This document shows positions 52,150-60,282 of a stretch of DNA of 64,000 nt, in pieces. A program made the translations under genes and the position numbers. How positions within the stretch are numbered: position 1 is the first letter of the stretch; each line of letters opens with the position of its first letter. This stretch comes from WHSW01 sp963821345 (GTDB taxonomy: Bacteria; Actinomycetota; Thermoleophilia; Solirubrobacterales; 70-9). Where the stretch lies: contig CAWGDM010000012.1 of the NCBI GenBank assembly GCA_963821345.1, positions 186,001 through 250,000 on the forward strand, in the 5' to 3' direction. Below the pieces are notes generated by a model, which worked only from the letters and a program-made list of their open reading frames with translations, made no database searches and was not told where the DNA came from.

Positions 52150-53583
52150 CTAGCTCGCGGGAGCGATGTTGTTGTTGAGCCGGAAGAAGTTCTCCGGGTC
52201 GTAGGTCGCCTTCACCTCAGCCAGCCGCGCCAGGTTCCGTCCAAACGCGGTGTCGACGCCGGCGCTCGGCGCCTCATCGGCCAGCCCGGTGAAGTTGAGA
52301 TAGACGTCGCCGGTCCCGTACTCGGAGATCGCCTCCCAGGTCGAGCGGACCCAGGCAATACCGTTGGCGTCGTCGAGCTGGTCGGGGCTCCACATCCCGT
52401 CGATCGAGACCATGAACGGCGCTTCACGGGTCGCGAACGCGGTCTCCTCGGGATCGATGTCGGCGATCGCGCCGCCCATCGAGAAGACGTTGACCAGCGT
52501 CAGCGGCGCCGGCCGTTGGGCCGCCTTTGCGGCGATCGCCTCGATCGCGCCGTCGGAGAGCTCGGCGAGATACTGCGACTTCCAGTACGCCCGCAATTGG
52601 TTGCGGGGAAAGAGCGGGTCGAAGCCCGCCTGCACGCCGACGTAGGGCGTCGGTCCCGACATGTCGAACAGCGCCGTACCGAGCTCGCGCAGCGGCTTCA
52701 TCGTCTCCATGCCCTCGTCGACGTCGCCCGCGTAGACGCCGCCGACGATCACGCAGGGGCGGTCGTGGATCGCCTCCGGCATCTCGGGGTTAGCGGGGAA
52801 GGTGATCCCGACGCACACCGAGGTCACCTCGTTCGGCGCGTCGCTCAGGTAGTCGCGCCACTTGCGGAGGATCTCGGAGTACTCCTCGAGCGGGTAGAAG
52901 GTTGCGGCGAACGCGACTTCCGGGCCGAGCGGCTCGAGCCGGAATGTGAACGATGTGACGACGCCGAAGTTGCCGCCGCCGCCACGGATCGCCCAGAAGA
53001 GGTCCGGGTTCGAATCCGCCGACGCCGTACGCACCTCGCCGTCGGCGCAGACGACCTGGGCCTCGACGAGGTGGTCGCAGGAGAGCCCGAACTTGCGGCG
53101 CACCCAACCGTAGCCGCCGCCGAGGGTGAGGCCGGCGACGCCGGTGTCCGAGACCACCCCGCCGGGCGCGACGAGCCCGAAGGCCTGGGTCTCCCGGTCC
53201 ACGTCCGCCCACAGGGCACCGCCCTGGACGTGCGCAAGCCGGCGCTCGGGGTCGACCTGGACGCCGTCCATCTGCGAGAGGTCGATCAGCATCCCTCCGT
53301 CGGCCGCCGACAGCCCGGCGATCGAATGGCCGCCACCGCGAACGGCGAGCAGCAGGCCGTGCTCGCGGGCGAAGTTGACCGCCGCAATCACGTCCGCCGT
53401 GCCGGAACAGCGAACCGCCAGATCTGACTCGCCGACGTGCATTGCGTTGAACACCTCACGGACCGTGTCGCGGCCCGGATCCTGCGGTCGTAGAGCCGTA
53501 CCCCGCAGCTGAGCCCGGAGCTCCTCAAGCGCGTCGTCGTTGACCGTCAGCCTCGGATTTCCGGTTGCTTCGCGAGTTCCCAT
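52150..53583 (-). CDS. FAD-linked BBE-type oxidoreductase
   Basis: 477 residues from ATG 53583, preceded by GGGAGG with 4-5 nt spacing. The PCMH/FAD_binding_4 domain has RGGGHSIAG (His86, the 8-alpha-histidyl FAD site) and LTLGGGYGWVRRKFGLSCDH; the C-terminal BBE motif is YLNFTGLAD ... NLARLAEVKATYDPENFFRL then NNNI. The second, cysteinyl attachment site of bicovalent members is not seen (GGVVSDTGVAG), so a single His link is expected. Members oxidise sugars, alkaloids or alcohols with O2. Substrate unknown. Probably independent of the HD-LuxR gene 47 bp downstream, or regulated by it. Confidence 0.9.
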   Translation of the reverse strand: MGTREATGNPRLTVNDDALEELRAQLRGTALRPQDPGRDTVREVFNAMHVGESDLAVRCSGTADVIAAVNFAREHGLLLAVRGGGHSIAGLSAADGGMLIDLSQMDGVQVDPERRLAHVQGGALWADVDRETQAFGLVAPGGVVSDTGVAGLTLGGGYGWVRRKFGLSCDHLVEAQVVCADGEVRTASADSNPDLFWAIRGGGGNFGVVTSFTFRLEPLGPEVAFAATFYPLEEYSEILRKWRDYLSDAPNEVTSVCVGITFPANPEMPEAIHDRPCVIVGGVYAGDVDEGMETMKPLRELGTALFDMSGPTPYVGVQAGFDPLFPRNQLRAYWKSQYLAELSDGAIEAIAAKAAQRPAPLTLVNVFSMGGAIADIDPEETAFATREAPFMVSIDGMWSPDQLDDANGIAWVRSTWEAISEYGTGDVYLNFTGLADEAPSAGVDTAFGRNLARLAEVKATYDPENFFRLNNNIAPAS

Positions 53584-53765
53584 CGGTCCTCCCGATTCGT
53601 TAGTCACGTCACGAGGCCGATAGACCCCGTGCGCCGGACAGTCACGGCAGGCAGATGCGGCTGATCACGCCGTTCTGAAGCCGCGGCGTTGCACCTGACC
53701 CTACTCCCCGGGTCGCCGGCACCCCATACGCGGAGCAGTTCCTTGCCGGCGACGCTTGAACGGTC

Positions 53766-53880
53766 ATGACCGCGACCCCATCTCCCAGCAGCGAGTACCT
53801 GGCGGCTCCCAACCACGTGGTCGGCGCCGCCAACGGGATCGAGTACGCGTATCGCCAGGTCGGCCCGGGACACCCGTGGT
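53766..53880 (+). pseudogene. N-terminal remnant of an alpha/beta hydrolase
   Basis: A readable start MTATPSPSSEYLAAPNHVVG, then ANGIEYAYRQVGPG, is the opening of a familiar alpha/beta hydrolase group, but the reading then passes into unrelated Arg-rich sequence with no HG oxyanion loop or nucleophile elbow. About 35 codons remain; the rest of the gene (~230 residues) is missing, cut off just before the flippase gene. The 182 nt between it and the BBE gene hold only a presumed promoter. Confidence 0.6.
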
Positions 53881-53946
53881 CGGCCGACTGGTCTCGCCCA
53901 AGAGGCATCGTGCGATGTATCCGAAACCACGACACTAGGGACACCG

Positions 53947-55014
53947 GTGTCGGATCAGGCGAACACAGCGATCGGTCCACGGCGTTCAGGCGATCTGCCG
54001 GCGGAGTTTCAGTCCGCGACAATTCGCCGGCGAACCCTGCAGGCCCTGGTTGCGCTGCTCGTCTTGATCGCCATCGTCGCTTTGGCGCCGGGCCTGGGCG
54101 ACGTACGCGACCAGCTCGCTGACGCCGACCCGGCCTGGCTGGCTGCGGCAATTCTGCTCGAGGGTCTGTCGTTTGCCTCCTACGTCCTGATGTTCGGACC
54201 GGTTTTCTGCACCGGGTTGCCGCCGCGTCGCAGCTGGCAGATCGGAGGCTCCGAACTGGCAATGGGCTCGCTGGTGCCGGCCAGTGGCATCGGCGGTCTG
54301 GCGCTCGGCGCCTGGATCCTGCACCGCGGCGGGATGAGCGGTGAGCGGATCGCCCGCCGTTCGGTCGCCTTCTTCCTGATCAAGAGCGGCGTCAACTTCC
54401 TTGCCGTGGTGATCCTCGGGACGGCGATGGCCCTCGGGCTCGGGCCGGACCTGTCCCTCTGGCTGACCGCGTTCCCAGCCGCGATGGCCGCTCTTGCGAT
54501 CGTCGCGGTTGCCCTGGTCGCTCGCCTCGGTCCAGGCGCCTCCCCGGACGCCGACGCGTCACGACTGCGGCGGGCGGCTGCTTCGGCTCGCGAGGCCGTG
54601 ACACGAGGGTCGGGGGCGGCGTTCCTGATCGTCCGGTCGGGCGACCTGCGCGTCCTCGGCGGATCACTCGGCTACTGGGCCTTCGACAACGCGGTGCTGT
54701 GGGCGACCTTTCACGCGGTCGGCGTCTCGGTCCCCCTGACGGTCGTCCTGATGGGCTACCTGATCGGTCAGCTCGGTGGACTGCTGCCGATTCCGGGCGG
54801 AATCGGCGGCATCGACGCCGGCTTGATCGGGACTCTGATCGTCTACGGAGCGCCTGTCGCCGGGACGGCGGCTGCGGTTTTCGCCTACCGCGTGATCCTG
54901 TTTTGGCTTCCGCTGTTCGCCGGCGCGATCGCGTTCGCCTCGCTTCGACGCGACATGCCCCGACCCGGGGAACTGGCGGCCTGTGCGCCGGCGATCACTG
55001 CCCAGGGCGCCTGA
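53947..55014 (+). CDS. LPG-synthase TM-domain / UPF0104-like flippase
   Basis: 355 residues, GTG start. Eight hydrophobic segments beginning LQALVALLVLIAIVALAPGL, with the family features DPAWLAAAILLEGLSFASYV, ELAMGSLVPASGIGGLALGA, FFLIKSGVNFLAVVILG and GGLLPIPGGIGGIDAGLIGT. Such proteins are the flippase half of MprF or stand-alone lipid translocases; no aminoacyl-transferase domain is attached. It is likely to move a phospholipid or polyprenyl lipid across the membrane. It directly follows the hydrolase remnant; a hairpin lies 60 nt past its stop. Confidence 0.88.
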   Translation: MSDQANTAIGPRRSGDLPAEFQSATIRRRTLQALVALLVLIAIVALAPGLGDVRDQLADADPAWLAAAILLEGLSFASYVLMFGPVFCTGLPPRRSWQIGGSELAMGSLVPASGIGGLALGAWILHRGGMSGERIARRSVAFFLIKSGVNFLAVVILGTAMALGLGPDLSLWLTAFPAAMAALAIVAVALVARLGPGASPDADASRLRRAAASAREAVTRGSGAAFLIVRSGDLRVLGGSLGYWAFDNAVLWATFHAVGVSVPLTVVLMGYLIGQLGGLLPIPGGIGGIDAGLIGTLIVYGAPVAGTAAAVFAYRVILFWLPLFAGAIAFASLRRDMPRPGELAACAPAITAQGA

Positions 55015-55341
55015 CAGCTCGCGCGCTTTACCCCAGGCCGGCCCATCGCCTCGGATAACCCCGATCGCGATGGAGCCTGCCCCAGGCTCGGGCTGGCTGA
55101 GCCGGGCGAGAAAGGGGAAGGCCATCCGCTGCCGCGGTGGCATCTGCGGGAACCCGAGTACCGATTGGTACCGCGGACATTGCGATCGGTCTCGTAGGGC
55201 GGTCTTTCAAACGCCGAAAGCAGCCCAGCGCGCGGACCGTCCCGGCCGACTTGACGACTTTGGGATGCTCTTCACAGAGGCGGCACAGAGCCGCCGGCGC
55301 AACTCGAAAGGGGAAGCCGTGAACTCCGAGCCGACGCAGTG
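55015..55341 (+). other. 327-nt gap without a supportable gene
   Basis: No coding sequence stands out. It contains two small perfect dyads: GAGCCTG-CCC-CAGGCTC at 55073-55089, which could be a terminator stem for the flippase gene but has no T-tract, and GTACC-GATT-GGTAC at about 55157-55170. Confidence 0.5.
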
Positions 55342-55659
55342 ATGGCCACTACGTGCGCCCATCTCGATTCCGTCCAGATCACCGAGCTGCCCGAGGCGGT
55401 CGAGGGATGCGAGGAATGTCTGAAAACGGGAGGCCAGTGGCTTCACCTGCGTATCTGCCTGGAGTGCGGCAAGGTCGGTTGCTGTGACAGCTCGCCGAAC
55501 CAGCATGCGTCGAGGCATGCGCGGGAGGCCTCCCACCCGTTGATCCGCTCGCTCGAGCCGGGTGAGCAGTGGTCCTTTTGCTTCGTCGACGACATCGGAA
55601 TCGTCGTGGCCGGCATTCGGGGGCAGACGCGGATCCCACCCTCGCCGATGGGTGGCTGA
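55342..55659 (+). CDS. UBP-type zinc-finger protein
   Basis: 105 residues. Zinc ligands are laid out as in UBP/ZnF fingers: CAHLDSV, CEECLKTGGQWLHLRICLEC then GKVGCCDSS, NQHASRHAREASHPLI, ending WSFCFVDD. Bacterial copies are short stand-alone proteins of unknown role, often next to cNMP-domain thioredoxin-reductase-like genes (here at 44864). An in-frame GTG directly precedes the ATG chosen. It is followed 3 nt later by DUF5996. Confidence 0.88.
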   Translation: MATTCAHLDSVQITELPEAVEGCEECLKTGGQWLHLRICLECGKVGCCDSSPNQHASRHAREASHPLIRSLEPGEQWSFCFVDDIGIVVAGIRGQTRIPPSPMGG

Positions 55660-55662
55660 CGG

Positions 55663-56589
55663 ATGCTCGACACGCGGGTGTGGCCGGCGCTCAGCTATCG
55701 AGATTGGGATGCGACCTGCGACACGCTCCACGCCCACACGCAGGTGCTCGGAAAGCTCGCGGTCGAGCTCGCCCCTCCAGAGCCACAGCTGCAGCATGCG
55801 GCCCTGAGGCTGAGCGCGCGCGGCTGGGAGACTCTCCCGCTGCGCGTGCCAGATGGCTCCGGGGCGGTCGTCGCGGCGCTTGACCTCCACACACACGAGG
55901 CCGTCGTCGAGCACAGCGGCGGCCATGAGACCCGGATCGCGCTGACGCCGAACCGGCCCGTCGCGGAAGTGACGCGCGAGGTGCTCGAGGCCGTGGGGCG
56001 CCTGGGTGGCCCGGTCGAAATCAATCCGGCTCCCCAGGAGACGCCGTGGCAGGTGCCGCTGGACGAGGACCACGAGCACGCGACCTATGACCCCGACCAG
56101 GTCGCGAACTACTTCGAGGCCGCCACCCACGCGGCGCTGGTCCTGGCGGACTTCCGGGCGCCGTTTCGCGGGCGCTCGACGCCGGTCAACGCCTGGTGGG
56201 GCACGTTCGACCTCGCGGTTCACTTCTACTCCGGAGAGTCGGTCGACCCGCCATCCGACGACTTCATCATCCGCAACGGAGGCGACGCGCAGCAGGTCGA
56301 GATCGGCTGGTGGCCGGGGGATCCGAAACACGACCGCGCCGCGTTTTTCGCCTTCGCCTACCCGACGCCCGACGGCTTCGCAGAGGCTGACCTCAGCCCC
56401 TCCCCGGGGGCCTGGAACGCGGAGCTGAGCGAGTATCTACTCGAGTGGGACGACATCCGCGAGAGCGCCGATCCGCATGGGCTCGCCCTGGAGTTCGCGC
56501 GGTCGACCTTTCGTCACGCCTGCGCGGTTTGCGACTGGGACCCGGCGCTGGCGGCCACCGCGGAGGGTGTTCCGCCTCCAATCCGCTGA
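55663..56589 (+). CDS. DUF5996 family protein
   Basis: 308 residues starting 3 nt after the zinc-finger stop. Landmarks LSYRDWDATCDTLHAHTQVL, GKLAVEL, INPAPQETPWQVPLDEDHEH, TYDPDQVANYFEA, and VNAWWGTFDLAVHFYSGESV identify the DUF5996 family. The fold seems alpha/beta with conserved Trp, Pro and His; no catalytic motif can be named. No TM. Function unknown. Confidence 0.88.
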   Translation: MLDTRVWPALSYRDWDATCDTLHAHTQVLGKLAVELAPPEPQLQHAALRLSARGWETLPLRVPDGSGAVVAALDLHTHEAVVEHSGGHETRIALTPNRPVAEVTREVLEAVGRLGGPVEINPAPQETPWQVPLDEDHEHATYDPDQVANYFEAATHAALVLADFRAPFRGRSTPVNAWWGTFDLAVHFYSGESVDPPSDDFIIRNGGDAQQVEIGWWPGDPKHDRAAFFAFAYPTPDGFAEADLSPSPGAWNAELSEYLLEWDDIRESADPHGLALEFARSTFRHACAVCDWDPALAATAEGVPPPIR

Positions 56590-56593
56590 GGCT

Positions 56594-56599
56594 TAGATT
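56594..56599 (+). promoter_or_regulatory. -10-like TAGATT before DsbA-like gene
   Basis: TAGATT ends 7 nt before the ATG at 56607, just after the DUF5996 stop. Confidence 0.45.
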
Positions 56600-56606
56600 G
56601 GCGACG

Positions 56607-57140
56607 ATGCCCGACCCGACTTCAGGCGAGCTGGACCCGGTCGGAGCGGCGGATCACGTGCTCGGCGCCGTGGAGCCCGAGTTGACGCTGATCGAGTACG
56701 GAGACTTCGGCTGCCCGTTCTGCTTCGCGGCGAGCCGGCCGGTGAGGGCGCTTCTCGATCGCTACCCCACCGTGGGGCTGGTCTGGCGCCACCTCCCCGA
56801 CTCCGAGCTTCACCCGGGCGCCGACCTGGCCGCCGAGCTATCGGAGTTTGCGAGCGACCGAGGAAAGTTCTGGCAGGCCCACTCACTGTTGCTCGCCGGC
56901 CACGACCGTTTCTCGCTGAACGACCTGCTCTCAGTGGCGCGGCAGCTCGATCTCGACCCCGCCGAAGCGGAAGCGGCTCTACGCGAGCGGCGCTATCGCG
57001 AGCGCGTGCTCAAGGACGTCGCCGGCGCCGAGCAGGCGGGTGTTCACGCGACGCCGACCTTCTTCGTCGGAGGCGAGCGGCTCGAGGGAAACTGGAGCCA
57101 GCTGGCCCAGCTCGTTCCCGCGATTCTCGAGCGAAGGTGA
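56607..57140 (+). CDS. DsbA-like thioredoxin-fold protein
   Basis: 177 residues. The active site is YGDFGCPFCFAAS (CPFC, Cys36 and Cys39), with the cis-Pro loop in GVHATPTFFVGGERLEGNWS; an inserted helical domain lies between. There is no signal peptide or anchor, so it is probably cytoplasmic. It belongs to the thioredoxin_4/DsbA-type family, which reduces or rearranges disulfides; several actinobacterial members sit beside Na+/H+ antiporters, not the case here. Single gene, convergent with the aldo/keto reductase. Confidence 0.9.
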   Translation: MPDPTSGELDPVGAADHVLGAVEPELTLIEYGDFGCPFCFAASRPVRALLDRYPTVGLVWRHLPDSELHPGADLAAELSEFASDRGKFWQAHSLLLAGHDRFSLNDLLSVARQLDLDPAEAEAALRERRYRERVLKDVAGAEQAGVHATPTFFVGGERLEGNWSQLAQLVPAILERR

Positions 57141-57174
57141 CCGCGCGTCGCGTCTAGCCCGCCGCGCCGCCCGA

Positions 57175-58152
57175 TCAGCGGTCGATGACGGCCATCTGCG
57201 CTTCCTCGTGGCGCTCGCCGGCGGCGGGCGTGAGGTTGTTCAGCCGCTCGATCTGCTCGGTGCTCAGCTCCAGCTGGTCGGCGGCGCTGTTCTCCTCGAC
57301 GCGGGAGACGCGCTTGGTGCCCGGGATCGGGGCGATGTCGTCGCCCTGAGCGGTCAGCCAGGCCAAGGCCACCTGCGCCGGTGTGGCGCCCGCCTCGGCG
57401 GCGACGGCCTCGACCTCGTCGACGAGGCGCAGGTTGTGCTCGAAGTTCTCACCGGTAAAGCGCGGGTTGGTCTTACGCCAATCGTCGTCGGCGAGCTGCT
57501 CGGGGGCGCGGATCCGGCCGGTGAGAAAGCCGTGACCCAGCGGCGAGTAGGGGACGAAGCCGATGCCAAGCTCGCGCAGGAGCGGCAGCAGCTCGGCTTC
57601 GGGGTCACGCGTCCACAACGAGTACTCCGTCTGCAGCGCGGTGACCGGGTGGACGGCGTGGGCGCGGCGGATCGTCTCGGGGCCGGCCTCGGAGAGGCCG
57701 ATGTGCCGGACCTTGCCCTCGGCGACCAGCTCGGCCAGGGTGCCGACGGTCTCTTCGATCGGCGTGTTCGGGTCGACCCGGTGCTGGTAGTAGAGGTCGA
57801 TGTGGTCGGTGCCGAGCCGCTCAAGTGAGCCCTCGACGGCGGTGCGGATGTTCGCCGGGCTTGAGTCGAGCACCCCCGGACCGCCGCCCGCGTGTGAGAC
57901 GAAGCCGAACTTCGTCGCCAGCACGACGTCGTCGCGGCGGTCCTTGATCGCCCGGCCGACGAGCGCCTCGTTCGCGTACGGCCCGTAGATCTCAGCGGTG
58001 TCGATGTGGGTGACGCCCAGGTCGAGCGCCCGGTGGATGGTGCGGATCGACTCGGCCTCGGTGCTCTCCGGGTCGAGGTAGTACCCGGACATCGCCATCG
58101 TGCCGAGTCCGATGCGGGAGACGTCGAGTTCGCCGATCGAGATGTGCTTCAT
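57175..58152 (-). CDS. aldo/keto reductase
   Basis: 325 residues from ATG 58152 with GGAG 7 nt upstream. The AKR catalytic tetrad is visible: Asp and Tyr in THIDTAEIYGPYANE, Lys in VVLATKFGF, and His in DLYYQHRVDP. C-terminal NADPH-binding motifs follow (IPGTKRVSRVEENS). Closest in pattern to YajO/YhdN-like NADPH reductases acting on small carbonyl compounds. It is divergent from the XRE regulator with an operator-like palindrome in between, a pairing common in Streptomyces. Substrate unknown. Confidence 0.92.
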   Translation of the reverse strand: MKHISIGELDVSRIGLGTMAMSGYYLDPESTEAESIRTIHRALDLGVTHIDTAEIYGPYANEALVGRAIKDRRDDVVLATKFGFVSHAGGGPGVLDSSPANIRTAVEGSLERLGTDHIDLYYQHRVDPNTPIEETVGTLAELVAEGKVRHIGLSEAGPETIRRAHAVHPVTALQTEYSLWTRDPEAELLPLLRELGIGFVPYSPLGHGFLTGRIRAPEQLADDDWRKTNPRFTGENFEHNLRLVDEVEAVAAEAGATPAQVALAWLTAQGDDIAPIPGTKRVSRVEENSAADQLELSTEQIERLNNLTPAAGERHEEAQMAVIDR

Positions 58153-58227
58153 GGGTTGCTCCGTTCTGTCGGATGGGACTGTCGGGACGGAGATCCAAGA
58201 AAGCACGCATTTGCGGGAAGTGAGAGT

Positions 58228-58241
58228 CCCTATTGATAGGG
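58228..58241 (+). promoter_or_regulatory. operator-like palindrome CCCTAT-TG-ATAGGG
   Basis: Perfect 6-bp arms around a TG centre, in the middle of the 139-bp gap between the aldo/keto reductase and the divergent XRE gene, and in an AT-richer patch. A likely site for the XRE protein; unproven. Confidence 0.55.
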
Positions 58242-58279
58242 GTATTGGCAGGGTCCCCCGGCGCCTGGCGGTGCGGGGT

Positions 58280-58285
58280 TACCCT
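58280..58285 (+). promoter_or_regulatory. -10-like TACCCT before XRE gene
   Basis: TACCCT ends 6 nt before the GTG at 58292; leaderless arrangement, supports the GTG as start over in-frame upstream codons. Confidence 0.45.
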
Positions 58286-58291
58286 GATCTC

Positions 58292-59173
58292 GTGGACGCC
58301 AAGAACGAGATCCGGGAGTTTCTGACCTCCAGGCGGGCCAAGCTCACACCGGACGAAGTCGGCCTGACGTCCTACGGCCCCCGGCGTGTGCCCGGGCTGC
58401 GTCGGGAGGAGGTCGCCGTCCTCGCTGGAGTCAGCGTCCCGTACTACACCCGGCTTGAGCGCGGGAACCTCAGCGGGGTGTCCGAAAGCGTTCTGGAAGC
58501 ACTGGCGCGCGCCCTGCAGCTCGACGAGGCCGAGCGGGCGCACCTGTTCGACCTCGCACACGCGGCCCAGCCGGCAGCCCCTGCGCGCCGACGTCCGAGA
58601 AAGGAACGGATCCGGCCGAGCGTGCAGCGCATGCTCGACGCGATCACCGGAGCGCCGGCGGCCGTGATCAACGGCCGCTTGGACATGCTCGCGACGAACA
58701 CGCTCGCCCGGGGCCTGTACTCGGAGTTGTACGTCGACCCGGTACGGCCGGTGAACCACGCCCGGTTCGTCTTCCTCAGCCCGCGCGCGAGGGACTTCTA
58801 TGACGACTGGGACCGCGCCGCAGACGACACCGTCGCCATTCTCCGTACGGCGGCGGGCCGCGATCCGTACGACCGCGATCTGTCGGACCTGGTCGGCGAG
58901 CTCTCGACTCGCAGCGAGGAGTTCCGCAAGCGCTGGGCCGCCCACAACGTCCGCATCCACCGGACCGGTACAAAGGCCTTTCACCACCCGGTGGTCGGCG
59001 ACCTGACCCTGACGTACGAGATGCTGGAGCTGTCGGCCGACAGCGGCCTCGCCATCATGGCCTACACCGCCGAGCCCGGCTCAAAGTCCGCCGAGGCACT
59101 CGACCTCCTCGGGAGCTGGACCGCGACGATCGACGTGGCCGACGCAGCCACGGCAGCTGAGACGGCGTCGTAA
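58292..59173 (+). CDS. XRE-family regulator with MmyB-like ligand domain
   Basis: 293 residues from GTG 58292. Residues ~5-85 are the Cro/C1-type HTH: REFLTSRRAKLTPDEVGLTS, RRVPGLRREEVAVLAGVSVP, YYTRLERGNLSGVSESVLEA. Residues ~105-275 are the MmyB-like domain (VINGRLDMLATNTLARGLYS, AHNVRIHRTGTKAFHHPVVG, LTLTYEMLELSADSGLAIMA) thought to bind small or lipid ligands. It probably controls the divergent aldo/keto reductase. The gene pair looks transferable as a unit. Confidence 0.92.
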   Translation: MDAKNEIREFLTSRRAKLTPDEVGLTSYGPRRVPGLRREEVAVLAGVSVPYYTRLERGNLSGVSESVLEALARALQLDEAERAHLFDLAHAAQPAAPARRRPRKERIRPSVQRMLDAITGAPAAVINGRLDMLATNTLARGLYSELYVDPVRPVNHARFVFLSPRARDFYDDWDRAADDTVAILRTAAGRDPYDRDLSDLVGELSTRSEEFRKRWAAHNVRIHRTGTKAFHHPVVGDLTLTYEMLELSADSGLAIMAYTAEPGSKSAEALDLLGSWTATIDVADAATAAETAS

Positions 59174-59357
59174 GGATCACCGGGTGCGTCACCGCTGTGG
59201 ACGATGATTCCGCACCTCTCTTCGGGTGACTCGATGTACGGCGCCGGGCAGAGTTCAACTGCGGCCTAGCCGAAAGTACGAATACGAACATTCACAGATT
59301 TGACCTGCGGATCTGCGGTGGTTTACTCGAAACCTAAGGGGCCAAAACGAGGAGGGA
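59174..59357 (+). other. intergenic region upstream of M43 gene
   Basis: 184 nt, AT-rich from about 59270 on (TACGAATACGAACATTCACA), presumably the promoter of the M43-patatin pair. GGAGGG at 59351-59356 directly precedes the ATG. No further structure seen. Confidence 0.4.
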
Positions 59358-60275
59358 ATGCCGATGAGCCCACGTGCGAGACGCAGGCAATGCGGAACCA
59401 TGCAGAGCTTCGAGGAGCTCGCCGAGGAGACCCCCTCCTTTCGCGCCAATCAGAGTCAGATCCACGACTTCACGGTGCGCAGCATTGAAACCGGCGAGGC
59501 ACAGAAACTGGCTCGCAGGCGAATCACGATCCCCGTCGTCGTCCACGTTGTCTACAAGACCGCGCAGGAGAACATCTCAAAGAGGCAGATCCAGAGTCAG
59601 ATCACCGCGCTCAACAAGGACTTCCGCGCCCAGAACCCGGACCGGGCCAATGTGCCCCCGGTTTGGCAGGGCCTCGTCGCCGACGGGAAGATCGAGTTCA
59701 AGCTGGCGACAAAGGACCCGGACGGGAAGGCAACGAACGGAATCACTCGCACCGCGACGACGCGCGACTCCTTCTCCGCCTACAAGAATCCGGTCAAGAA
59801 GCGCTCCGAGGGCGGTGCTCCGGGCTGGCCGAGCGACCGCTACCTGAACCTGTGGGTCTGCAACCTGGCCGATGGGCTCCTCGGATACGCGCAGTTCCCC
59901 GGGGGTCCGGCGAGGACGGATGGGGTCGTCATCCTCTACACCGCGTTTGGCACCAGCGGCGTCGTCCAGCCACCGTTTGACCAGGGCCGAACGGCCACTC
60001 ACGAGATCGGTCACTGGCTGAACCTGAGACACATCTGGGCCGACACCATCGATTGCTCCGGGTCCGATCTGGTCAACGACACACCGAACGCCCAGGGGCC
60101 GAACTACGGCACGCCGAGCTTCCCTCACCTCTCCTGCGGGAATGGCCCAAACGGCGACATGTTCATGAACTACATGGACTACACCGACGACGCGGCAATG
60201 TTCATGTTCTCGCCGGGCCAGGTGATCCGGATGAACGCGGCCCTGGCGGGGCCGCGGAAGTCGTTCGTGAGCTGA
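59358..60275 (+). CDS. M43-type zinc metalloprotease
   Basis: 305 residues from ATG 59358. Zinc site HEIGHWLNLRHIW (H-E-x-x-H-x-x-x-x-x-H, about residue 215) followed by the Met-turn region MFMNYMDYTDDAAMFMF, and the family strings VVVHVVYKTAQENISKRQIQ, DRYLNLWVCNLADGLLGYAQ and GPNYGTPSFPHLSCGNGPNG. These are cytophagalysin/pappalysin-like (M43) marks. No signal peptide is seen: the start is Arg-rich (MPMSPRARRRQCGTM), so export would need another route. It is followed 7 nt later by a patatin-like phospholipase. Confidence 0.92.
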   Translation: MPMSPRARRRQCGTMQSFEELAEETPSFRANQSQIHDFTVRSIETGEAQKLARRRITIPVVVHVVYKTAQENISKRQIQSQITALNKDFRAQNPDRANVPPVWQGLVADGKIEFKLATKDPDGKATNGITRTATTRDSFSAYKNPVKKRSEGGAPGWPSDRYLNLWVCNLADGLLGYAQFPGGPARTDGVVILYTAFGTSGVVQPPFDQGRTATHEIGHWLNLRHIWADTIDCSGSDLVNDTPNAQGPNYGTPSFPHLSCGNGPNGDMFMNYMDYTDDAAMFMFSPGQVIRMNAALAGPRKSFVS

Positions 60276-60282
60276 TCAGCGG

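Noticed and set aside
52150..53583. Bicovalent flavin attachment in the BBE protein
   Set aside because: The cysteine in GLSCDHL is not at the usual second attachment position; that place reads VVSDT.
55073..55089. Intrinsic terminator after the flippase gene
   Set aside because: Perfect stem but no T-tract; noted only as a dyad.
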